Made by a program: the position numbers and the translations under genes. A stretch of 64,000 nucleotides of DNA from Synechococcus sp. RSCCF101 (GTDB lineage: Bacteria > Cyanobacteriota > Cyanobacteriia > PCC-6307 > Cyanobiaceae): NCBI RefSeq assembly GCF_008807075.1, contig NZ_CP035632.1:2480001-2544000 (forward strand), in the 5' to 3' direction. Under the pieces are notes generated by a model, which was not told where the DNA came from, made no database searches, and saw nothing but the letters and a program-made list of their open reading frames with translations. This document shows, piece after piece, positions 56,034 through 64,000 of the stretch (positions are counted from its first letter, which is position 1; every line of letters begins with the position of its first letter).

Positions 56034-56735
56034 TCAGGCGAGAAATCGCTCGATGGCGCTCGCCCGGAACCCTGCCGCCGCCAGAGGAATCCAGCGATGG
56101 CTCCACCAGAGCACCCCGATGGCGATCAGGATGCCCAGCTGGGACGGCCGGAGAAACTCGCGCCACACCAGGGTCTGCTGTCCCCGGGCAATCGCCGCGA
56201 AGGGGAGCACGGAGGTCTGGGAAGCGAGATCCTCGAAGGCTGCTCCGAACCGTTGCCTGAGTCGCCGGTCGCCGTTCCAGACCGCGAAGAGATGGTGGGC
56301 GATCAGACCCACGCAGGTCACGACCATGAAGCTGGTGCCGATCCAGAGGAGGTGAGTCGTGCACCACAGCACCTGGCCCACCGCCTGCGGGTGTCGGCTG
56401 ACCCGGATGATGCCGGTGGTGTACAGCCGCACCTGCGGTTTCTGGACCGCCGGGATCTCCAAAAGGTTGTAGGTGGCGGGGTAGAGAAACAGGAAGCTCA
56501 CGGCCGTCCCCGCCCACACCAGGGGCACCATTCCGGGAACCCCCTGAAGGTTCCAGAGCCGCACGCCGTCGTGGCGATGGCTGATGAAGTAGCCGATCAG
56601 CAGGGTGGCGGCCGGAATGCTCAGGGCCGCGAACAGGAGCCGCCAGGCTCTGGCGCCGATGCGGGCTTCCCCCCAGCTGCGCAGCGAGGCCCCGCCGCTG
56701 TGAAGGACTGCGAATCCGAGCAGCAGCAGAGCCAT
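56034..56735 (-). CDS. Zeta-carotene isomerase-like (NnrU family) membrane protein
   Basis: 233 aa with about six membrane segments. Z-ISO-type signatures are visible: an N-terminal VLHSGGASLRSWGEARIG and the block GIIRVSRHPQAVGQVLWCTTHLLWIG, where conserved histidines bind heme in plant Z-ISO. It would isomerise the 15-cis bond of zeta-carotene, between CrtP and CrtQ. crtP and crtB lie 3 kb away, supporting the call. ATG 56735 is preferred over TTG 56780. Confidence 0.8.
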   Translation of the reverse strand: MALLLLGFAVLHSGGASLRSWGEARIGARAWRLLFAALSIPAATLLIGYFISHRHDGVRLWNLQGVPGMVPLVWAGTAVSFLFLYPATYNLLEIPAVQKPQVRLYTTGIIRVSRHPQAVGQVLWCTTHLLWIGTSFMVVTCVGLIAHHLFAVWNGDRRLRQRFGAAFEDLASQTSVLPFAAIARGQQTLVWREFLRPSQLGILIAIGVLWWSHRWIPLAAAGFRASAIERFLA

Positions 56736-56889
56736 CACGGCGCTGCTGTGGTGGGGGGAGCTGGACGGGAGGACGGGCAACCGCAGCGGTGAGGCAGGGG
56801 CGATTCTGCCCAGCCGGCTGCTCGGTGGGCGGCTCCCCGCACCGGCCTAGAGTCCCCAGGCCACGCAGTCCGCAGCCGCAGGGCGATCC

Positions 56890-57855
56890 ATGGCAGACCT
56901 GCCGTTCACCCTTGATCAGCTGCGCATCCTGCGGGCGATCGCGAGTGAAGGCAGCTTCAAGAAGGCCGCCGACAGCCTGTACGTCACCCAGCCGGCGGTC
57001 AGCCTCCAGATCCAGAACCTGGAGAAGCAGCTGGAGGTTTCCCTGTTCGACCGTGGCGGCCGAAAGGCCCAGCTGACCGAGGCCGGCCACCTGCTGCTCA
57101 GCTACTGCGACCGGATCCTGAGCCAGTGCCAGGAGGCCTGCCGGGCGCTCGATGATCTGCACAACCTCAAGGGCGGCTCACTGGTCGTCGGTGCCTCCCA
57201 GACCACCGGCACCTACCTGATGCCCCGGATGATCGGGCTCTTCCGCCAGAAGTATCCGAACGTCGCGGTGCAGCTGCAGGTGCACAGCACCCGCCGCACC
57301 GGCTGGAGCGTGGCCAACGGTCAGGTGGATCTGGCGATCATCGGCGGCGAGCTGCCGGCGGATCTCAATGATCTGCTGCAGGTGGTGCCCTATGCCAACG
57401 ACGAACTGGCGCTGGTGATGCCGGTCAAGCATCCCCTCTCCCGACTGGTGGAGCTCTCCAAGGAGGATCTCTATCGCCTGGGCTTCGTCTGCCTCGACGC
57501 CCAGTCGACCACCCGCAAGATGGTGGACCACCTCCTGGCCCGATCCGGCCTCGATGTGCAGCGCCTGCGGATCGAGATGGAGCTGAACTCCTTCGAAGCG
57601 ATCAAGAATGCCGTGCAGGCCGGCCTCGGCGCGGCCTTCGTGCCGGTGGTCTCGATCGAGCGCGAACTCGCCGCCGGTTCCGTGCATCGGCCGCTGCTGG
57701 CCGATCTGCAGGTGCGCCGCCAGCTCAAGCTGATCAGCCACCCGGCGCGCTACTGCTCGCGGGCGGCCGAGGCCTTCCGCCGCGAGGTGCTGCCGGTCTT
57801 CGCCAGTCCCGACAGTCCCCTGCGCCAGACCCAGCGCCTCGGCGCCGGCGCCTGA
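56890..57855 (+). CDS. rbcR: LysR-type regulator, RbcR/CbbR-like
   Basis: 321 aa. Winged helix: [34 protein letters not shown] and [20 protein letters not shown]. The effector domain follows, with [19 protein letters not shown]. This strongly resembles the cyanobacterial RbcR/Ycf30 group that regulates Rubisco and carbon genes; NdhR/CmpR are close relatives. It is divergent from the zeta-carotene isomerase/ndhF side. The gene symbol is by family only. Confidence 0.8.
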   Translation: MADLPFTLDQLRILRAIASEGSFKKAADSLYVTQPAVSLQIQNLEKQLEVSLFDRGGRKAQLTEAGHLLLSYCDRILSQCQEACRALDDLHNLKGGSLVVGASQTTGTYLMPRMIGLFRQKYPNVAVQLQVHSTRRTGWSVANGQVDLAIIGGELPADLNDLLQVVPYANDELALVMPVKHPLSRLVELSKEDLYRLGFVCLDAQSTTRKMVDHLLARSGLDVQRLRIEMELNSFEAIKNAVQAGLGAAFVPVVSIERELAAGSVHRPLLADLQVRRQLKLISHPARYCSRAAEAFRREVLPVFASPDSPLRQTQRLGAGA

Positions 57856-57858
57856 TCA

Positions 57859-58551
57859 TCAGAAGCGATCACCTTCGGGGGTGATGCCGACACTGTCGTC
57901 GGCCACGCCCGGGGTGAGGAACTTGTTCTCGCTGATGTCGGTCTGGTAGACGCAGCGGACGATCGGGTTGTCGCGGACCGAACCGATGTAGGCAAAGGTG
58001 TTCATGCGCTGCTTGCACTCCCGCATCTGCGCAGCGGTGATCGCGCCCTCCTTCTGCAGAACCGACCAGTTCTCGCGACGGATCACGCAGCCCGGCTGCA
58101 GCTTGGGCTGCGTCACGAAACTGGTGCTCGGGTTCAGCGTGGTGTACATCTCCACGTCCATCACGAAGGCACTGGCGCCCCACTGCTTGCAGAACTCCGG
58201 ATCGGGCACGGCCAGGTCGAGCTGCTGGCTGCTGGCGATGTTGCCCTGATCGCCCGGTCGGTTGCTCGAGAGGCTGGTGCCGATGCCGATGCCGAGGATC
58301 AGGACTCCGGCGAGAACCGACGCGGTGGCCAGATTGAACTGGAAACCGCCCTGGCCGCCATCCGGACCGCCACCATTGCCGCGGCCGGCTCCGTTGCCAC
58401 GGCCCGGTGGACGGGACTCGCGGCCGCGATCGTCGTAGGTGGCCTGTCGGGCGTCCCGATGCGGATAGGCCTCCCGCTCGCTGTAGGCCCGCTCGCTGTA
58501 GGAGCGTGGTCGGCGCGGGGGACGGGAGCGGCTCCAGTCGTTACGGCTCAT
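57859..58551 (-). CDS. DUF3172 protein
   Basis: 230 aa. The first 65 residues are Arg/Gly/Tyr/Glu-rich and disordered-looking; a single membrane segment ([22 protein letters not shown]) follows, then a compact cysteine-bearing domain ([62 protein letters not shown]). This matches cyanobacterial DUF3172. Its ATG overlaps the ndhM stop (ATGA), so the two are co-translated. Function unknown; the operon hints at a link to NDH-1. Confidence 0.82.
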   Translation of the reverse strand: MSRNDWSRSRPPRRPRSYSERAYSEREAYPHRDARQATYDDRGRESRPPGRGNGAGRGNGGGPDGGQGGFQFNLATASVLAGVLILGIGIGTSLSSNRPGDQGNIASSQQLDLAVPDPEFCKQWGASAFVMDVEMYTTLNPSTSFVTQPKLQPGCVIRRENWSVLQKEGAITAAQMRECKQRMNTFAYIGSVRDNPIVRCVYQTDISENKFLTPGVADDSVGITPEGDRF

Positions 58552-58895
58552 AGGAGTTCCGGGGTCCTGGGCAGCCCCATGGAGAAGTTCTGCACCCTGG
58601 CCTGAGGGTTGTATCGGAGCCGTCCCTGCTGCAGCAGCTGTCGGATCGTGCCTTCCAGGTCGGAGCCGATCCGTCTCAGGTTGTACTCGCTGAGGTCGGC
58701 CCCGGCATGGTCCGCCACCAGGCGGCGGAAATGGTCCTGCACCTCACGCAGGCAGGCCTCATCCCAGATGAACTCGTTGTCCGGGTCCACATCGAGCGTG
58801 AGGCGGCTGCGATCGGCCACCAGATCATCTCCCTCCACCCGCGCGGTGAACAGGCGGATGTGACGGGTGGTGGATTTGAGCAGGGTCTCGGCCAT
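58548..58895 (-). CDS. ndhM: NDH-1 subunit M
   Basis: 115 aa oxygenic-photosynthesis-specific NDH-1 subunit. [54 protein letters not shown] and the end [13 protein letters not shown] match NdhM. It joins the peripheral arm. It precedes the DUF3172 gene and is divergent from crtP, a layout I associate with picocyanobacteria. Confidence 0.95.
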   Translation of the reverse strand: MAETLLKSTTRHIRLFTARVEGDDLVADRSRLTLDVDPDNEFIWDEACLREVQDHFRRLVADHAGADLSEYNLRRIGSDLEGTIRQLLQQGRLRYNPQARVQNFSMGLPRTPELL

Positions 58896-58930
58896 GACGG
58901 CAGCGCTGCGCTGGTCGGACCCGACTGTAG

Positions 58931-60466
<1,536 letters not shown>

Positions 60467-60473
60467 CGCCGGG

Positions 60474-61406
60474 ATGGCCCTCTCGATCACCCGGCCTGTC
60501 CTCGGCTCTCTCCCCGACCTCGATGCGGCCTTCGAAGCCTGCCGGCGGGAGACTGAGCGGTGGGCCAAAACCTTCTACCTCGGCACCCTGCTGATGCCGC
60601 CGGCCAAGCGGCGCGCCATCTGGGCCATCTACGTCTGGTGCCGCCGGACCGACGAACTCATGGACAGTCCCGAGGCCGAAGCGCTGCCAGGCGACGCCCT
60701 GGCCCGGCGCCTGGATTCCTGGGAGGAGCACACGCGCGCCCTCTTCGGCGGCCAGGTGCGGACCGCACTCGATCTGGTGCTGGCTGACACGATCGAGCGC
60801 TTTTCTCAGCCGATCCAGCCCTACCTCGACATGATCGAGGGGCAGCGGATGGATCTCACCCAGCACCGCTATGCCACGTTCGACCAGCTCCAGCTCTATT
60901 GCTATCGGGTCGCCGGCACTGTCGGCCTGATGAGCCAGGAGGTGATGGGCGTCGATCCGGCCTACACCTCGGCGCCCTGGAGCGCCGCTCCTGACCCGAG
61001 CGAAGCCGCCGTGGCGCTCGGGATCGCCAATCAGCTCACCAACATCCTGCGGGATGTGGGAGAGGACCGTGCCCGGGGCCGCATCTATCTGCCCCAGGAG
61101 GATCTCGAACGGTTCGACTACAGCGAGGCGGATCTGATGGCCGGCTCGCTCAATGAACGCTGGACGGCGTTGATGCGCTTCCAGCTCCAGCGCGCCCGCG
61201 ACTGGTTCGCTCGCTCGGAAGCAGGCGTGCGCTGGCTGTCCGCCGACGCCCGCTGGCCCGTCTGGGCATCCCTGCGGCTGTATCGGGGCATTCTCGATCG
61301 GATCGAGGCGCTGGATTACGACGTCTTCAACAAGCGCGCCTACGTTCCCAGAGCCAGAAAACTGCTGGATCTGCCCTTCTCATACCTGGTCAGTCAGATG
61401 CGTTGA
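60474..61406 (+). CDS. crtB: Phytoene synthase
   Basis: 310 aa. It has CRRETERWAKTFYLGTLLMP, YVWCRRTDELMDSPEA with the first Asp-rich motif, DMIEGQRMDLTQHRY, and NQLTNILRDVGEDRARGRIYLPQEDL with the second. It makes phytoene from two GGPP. ATG 60474 is eight bases after the crtP stop and gives a family-typical N terminus. A GTG at 60363 or ATG at 60378 in the same frame would overlap crtP and add 32-37 residues. Confidence 0.95.
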   Translation: MALSITRPVLGSLPDLDAAFEACRRETERWAKTFYLGTLLMPPAKRRAIWAIYVWCRRTDELMDSPEAEALPGDALARRLDSWEEHTRALFGGQVRTALDLVLADTIERFSQPIQPYLDMIEGQRMDLTQHRYATFDQLQLYCYRVAGTVGLMSQEVMGVDPAYTSAPWSAAPDPSEAAVALGIANQLTNILRDVGEDRARGRIYLPQEDLERFDYSEADLMAGSLNERWTALMRFQLQRARDWFARSEAGVRWLSADARWPVWASLRLYRGILDRIEALDYDVFNKRAYVPRARKLLDLPFSYLVSQMR

Positions 61407-61445
61407 CCCGGCTTCCTGCAACCATGGACAGAACGGCTGCAGGAG

Positions 61446-61469
61446 GGAGGCGACACCGTGGACGCCTCC
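61446..61469. terminator. Hairpin between convergent crtB and the RRM gene
   Basis: GGAGGCG (61446-61452) and CGCCTCC (61463-61469) are perfect arms with a ten-base loop. The position between two convergent gene ends suits a bidirectional terminator, although there is no T-run on either side. Confidence 0.45.
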
Positions 61470-61490
61470 TGATGCAGTGCAGGCCCTGGA

Positions 61491-61910
61491 TCAGACGGCG
61501 GCCTTCTGACCGTCGAGCAGCTGCTTGAGCTTGGCCAGCTCACCGGCCCAGCGGGGGTCCGGGGCCTCCTGATCGTTGGCGTCGCTGTGGACGACCTTCT
61601 GGACACTCGGGCGACGACCCGCCGAGGCGGACTGGGGGCGCCGCTGGCCGGCATCGCGACTGTCACGGCGCTCGGAGCGTTCGATCCGGAGGCTGTTGCC
61701 GCCGAACTCAACGCCGTTGAGCTGCTCGATGATGGCGTCGGCCACGGCCTCGTCGTTCACGGTCATGAAGCCGAAGCCGCGGGAGGCACCCGTGTCGCGG
61801 TCCATGACCGGCTTGAAGCGGAGGCCTTCGGCAACGCTGGCGAACAGGGCATCGAGGTCACTGGTCTCGAAGCTCTGCGGCAGGTTGCCGACGTACAGAC
61901 GTGCGCTCAT
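61491..61910 (-). CDS. RRM-type RNA-binding protein (Rbp)
   Basis: 139 aa. A single RNA-recognition motif: RNP2 LYVGNLPQ and RNP1 RGFGFMTV, with the expected spacing. The C-terminal 55 residues are low-complexity, rich in Arg, Ser, Gln and Pro, then a charged helix. Cyanobacterial Rbp proteins respond to cold and bind RNA. The long untranslated region to 62090 could carry its leader. Confidence 0.92.
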   Translation of the reverse strand: MSARLYVGNLPQSFETSDLDALFASVAEGLRFKPVMDRDTGASRGFGFMTVNDEAVADAIIEQLNGVEFGGNSLRIERSERRDSRDAGQRRPQSASAGRRPSVQKVVHSDANDQEAPDPRWAGELAKLKQLLDGQKAAV

Positions 61911-62090
61911 GGTGAGGGGTCAGGAAGAAAAGACATGTCTCCTGCGGGAGGTCGGTGAGTGGAACGGGAAGGACCTCACTTGGCTGCGTCCTCGCCCCTG
62001 AAACTCGGTTGATTCGACTGCGCTGCAGGTCAATCAGCTGGCCTGTAGCCGCTGATGCAACATGAAGTAAACCATAACGCTCCGGTGGGG

Positions 62091-63335
62091 TCACCCCGCG
62101 GCGGGTGTGCTCCCGCTCTGCCGGTCCAGAAAGCGTTGCGCTTCCAGCAGGGCCTCCGCCGGTTCGCGGATGCGGCCGAAGGCCCGTTCCAACGTGAGAT
62201 GGTCCAGCACCTGGCCCAGGCGTGGTGAGGGTTCCAGGCCGAGGCTCGCCTGGAGGGAACGGCCGTCGAGCGGTGAGCCGGGGTGGAACAGGGGGTCGCC
62301 GGCGTCCCGCCAGCGCTCCATCCAGCGGCGCGCCATCGCTGTCGGGGCCAGCAGCAGCCAGGCGGGGAGATCCTGCTCCAGCTCGCGCTGCAGCCTCAGG
62401 CGCCGCTGGTCCTCCCAGCCGGCCAGGTCGGTTTCGAGCCCCGTGCTCCAGGCGTCAGCCTCCCGTGAGGGAAGCCACCGCTGCAGTGCCCGGCAGCGCT
62501 GCTGGAGCCGCCGCGAGGCCTTCAACCGGCTCAGCCCTTCCCCGCTCAGCATCAGAGCCAGCCGCGCCAGGGGCAGGGCTGAGGCGATCTCCACCGGCTG
62601 CAGACCGCGCTCGAGCGCCCCGGCTGCATCAAGCCGGCCGGCCATCGCGAGGGTGTGCCGCCGCTCCCAGGGCCGCAGCAGACCCGAACGGATCAGCAGG
62701 CCGATGCCGGAGGCGGGCAGGGGCGCGGCCACCAGGCGCTGCAGTTCCATCAGCACCCGCTCGGGTGCGGTGCGCCGCAGGTGGCAGGCGCCCATCCGGA
62801 TCCAGCGCCAGGTGCGGGTCTCGATCGAAAAGCTCAGCTCAGCGGCAAGCCGGAGGCCGCGCAGCAGGCGGAGCGGGTCGTCCATCAGGTTCGCCTGGCT
62901 GACGGCCCGGAGTCGCTGGGCCTGCCCGTCCTGCAGTCCGTTGCAGGGGTCCACCACACTCAGCTGGGAAGGCGGCAGCCGCACGGCGATCGCATTGACG
63001 CTGTAATCGCGTCGACGCAGGTCATGCTCCAGGGAGGGCCCCTCCTGCCGGGCCATGTCGATCGTCCAGTCGCCCAGCACGAGCCGGGCCATGCTCCGGC
63101 TGGCGTCCAGCACCACGGCCGTGCCGCCCCAGTCCCGGGCCAGGCCGCGGCAGAGGGCCACCGCCTCCACCGGCACCACGACATCGAGATCGGGCCGCTC
63201 CAGGCGCCGCTCCAGCAGGGCGTCGCGAACGGCCCCGCCCACCAGGGCGCTGCCTGCCGGGAAGGCCTCGGGCGGTACCGGCCACTGGCCGGGCCTCAGA
63301 CGACTCCAGAGTTCACGGGCCAGGGTGGTCGTCAC
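62091..63335 (-). CDS. cca: CCA tRNA nucleotidyltransferase / poly(A) polymerase family
   Basis: 414 aa class II nucleotidyltransferase. Motifs: SALVGGAVRDALLERRLERPDLDVVV with the DxD metal pair, RRRDYSVNAIAVRL, and DDPLRLLRGLRLAAEL. The C-terminal part carries helical tRNA-binding segments. CCA-adding and poly(A) enzymes cannot be told apart from sequence alone. GTG 63335 is preferred; GTG 63350 would add five residues. It is divergent from ycf34. Confidence 0.87.
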   Translation of the reverse strand: MTTTLARELWSRLRPGQWPVPPEAFPAGSALVGGAVRDALLERRLERPDLDVVVPVEAVALCRGLARDWGGTAVVLDASRSMARLVLGDWTIDMARQEGPSLEHDLRRRDYSVNAIAVRLPPSQLSVVDPCNGLQDGQAQRLRAVSQANLMDDPLRLLRGLRLAAELSFSIETRTWRWIRMGACHLRRTAPERVLMELQRLVAAPLPASGIGLLIRSGLLRPWERRHTLAMAGRLDAAGALERGLQPVEIASALPLARLALMLSGEGLSRLKASRRLQQRCRALQRWLPSREADAWSTGLETDLAGWEDQRRLRLQRELEQDLPAWLLLAPTAMARRWMERWRDAGDPLFHPGSPLDGRSLQASLGLEPSPRLGQVLDHLTLERAFGRIREPAEALLEAQRFLDRQSGSTPAAG

Positions 63336-63362
63336 AATGGAGCGCCCCACGATCGGGAGAGC

Positions 63363-63614
63363 ATGTGCATCTGCGTGGACTGCACCTGGGTGGACCGTTG
63401 TCAGGCCTATCACGCGGTGGAGCGGCAGCACGGCGTGCCGCACCTCTGCGCGAGCCCTGACTTCCGGCCCGCCTCTCCCCGCATCCATGTGCAGGTGATC
63501 GATCTCTCCGCCGGTCAGGTGGGGATCGAATGGGATGTGCGCGGCTGCGGCAGCTACCGGCCGGAGTGGGGCCGCTGGCGTCGGCTGCGGCCTGGCCAGG
63601 CGGTTCCGGCATGA
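63363..63614 (+). CDS. ycf34: Ycf34 family protein
   Basis: 83 aa with MCICVDCTWVDRCQAYHAVE at the start, whose CxxC and nearby Cys are the family signature, and RQHGVPHLC soon after. Work in Synechocystis links Ycf34 to an Fe-S cluster and photosynthetic electron transport regulation. ATG 63363; the stop overlaps the next ATG (ATGA). Confidence 0.88.
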   Translation: MCICVDCTWVDRCQAYHAVERQHGVPHLCASPDFRPASPRIHVQVIDLSAGQVGIEWDVRGCGSYRPEWGRWRRLRPGQAVPA

Positions 63615-64000
63615 CCCCCTCCGCTGCGGCGCCGGCACCGGATGGCCTGATCCTGGCGCTGCACAGCAGCAGCAGCAGCCTCGGCGTGGCCTGCGCAGAG
63701 GCCTGGCCGCCAGAGGGCGGGGAGCGGGTGCGCTGTTTCCCGCTGGGGCGAGCCCTGAGCACGTCCCTGCTGCACTGCGTGGAGGAGGTGCTGCCGGCCG
63801 GCCGCTGGCCGCGGCTGGTCCGGCTGGCGGTCGCCACCGGGCCCGGGGGATTCACGGGGACGCGGCTGACGGTTGTGATGGCGCGCACCCTGGCGCAGCA
63901 GCTCGGCTGCCCGCTCAATGGCATCAGCAGCTTCCTCCTGATGGCCCACCGCCTCATCGCCGAGGGCCGCTCCGGCCCCGGACCGTTCTGGATCCGGCAG
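63611..64000 (+). CDS. tsaB: tRNA threonylcarbamoyladenosine protein TsaB, 5' part
   Basis: 130 codons to the window end, no stop. The ASKHA-type start is ILALHSSSSSLGVAC, and VATGPGGFTGTRLTVVMART is the TsaB/YeaZ signature (usual GPGSFTGLR). TsaB is the scaffold partner of TsaD in t6A synthesis. The start overlaps the ycf34 stop (ATGA), so the two are likely co-translated. Confidence 0.92.
   Translation, partial: MTPSAAAPAPDGLILALHSSSSSLGVACAEAWPPEGGERVRCFPLGRALSTSLLHCVEEVLPAGRWPRLVRLAVATGPGGFTGTRLTVVMARTLAQQLGCPLNGISSFLLMAHRLIAEGRSGPGPFWIRQ

Noticed and set aside
54927-56792. 621-codon open frame antisense to ndhF and the isomerase gene
   Set aside because: Spans two unrelated genes and an intergenic gap, with no motif of its own.

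Overview
The window is dense, GC-rich chromosomal DNA from a unicellular cyanobacterium of the Synechococcus/Cyanobium (picocyanobacterial) type. The evidence is the gene set: eight NDH-1 genes (ndhH, ndhA-I-G-E, ndhD, ndhF, ndhM), chlM, crtP-crtB with a zeta-carotene isomerase homologue, a phylloquinone (men) cluster, pedR, an RbcR-type LysR regulator, ycf34, and several families known mainly from cyanobacteria (DUF3285, DUF3172, DUF3352). I saw no rRNA, tRNA, CRISPR array, insertion sequence or complete prophage.

Layout. 1-6.6 kb: 3' end of mnmE, then nadC, argS, a polytopic membrane protein and a hisC-like aminotransferase. 6.6-10.5 kb, minus strand: MBL-like protein, pabA/trpG, dgkA, ybeY, a DUF3285 protein and prfB with its programmed +1 frameshift. 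10.6-18.5 kb: grxC-gshB, then divergent menF and menA-menC-menE, a TM2 protein with a tiny membrane ORF, an SDR and a probable DHNA-CoA thioesterase (menI). 18.5-23.3 kb is the least conserved part: a membrane protein, a short nuclease, an orphan RTX-type calcium-binding protein of visibly lower GC, and long non-coding stretches with inverted repeats. 23.3-31.9 kb: DUF2752, ndhH, rsmH, DUF456, a membrane protein, iscS, a secreted protein, a response regulator, an RluA-like protein and a frameshifted sulfotransferase-like gene. 31.9-40.2 kb: chlM, nagA/purE, an AI-2E-type permease, cysC, sui1, trpB, the Anbu proteasome homologue, hrcA and a rhodanese. 40.3-48.1 kb, all plus strand: DUF3352, sixA, gltA, ndhA-I-G-E, nadK and a CYTH phosphatase. 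48.1-64 kb: pedR, metF-like, a sugar nucleotidyltransferase, scpA, lapA-like, ndhD, ndhF, zeta-carotene isomerase, rbcR-like, DUF3172, ndhM, crtP, crtB, an RRM protein, cca, ycf34 and the 5' end of tsaB.

Functionally the window mixes photosynthetic electron transport (NDH-1, phylloquinone, chlorophyll and carotenoid synthesis, with candidate redox/carbon regulators PedR and RbcR) with translation and tRNA genes (mnmE, argS, prfB, rsmH, ybeY, sui1, cca, tsaB). Genes are tightly packed: many co-directional neighbours overlap by 4-8 bases, two divergent pairs share one CATG as both start codons, and three convergent pairs overlap at their 3' ends.

The best candidates for a second look are the mosaic RTX gene and the palindromes before it, the G7-tract frameshift in the sulfotransferase-like gene, the out-of-frame double-coding stretch at the crtP/crtB junction, a possible AUC start for rsmH, and active-site departures in MenC and the RluA-like protein.
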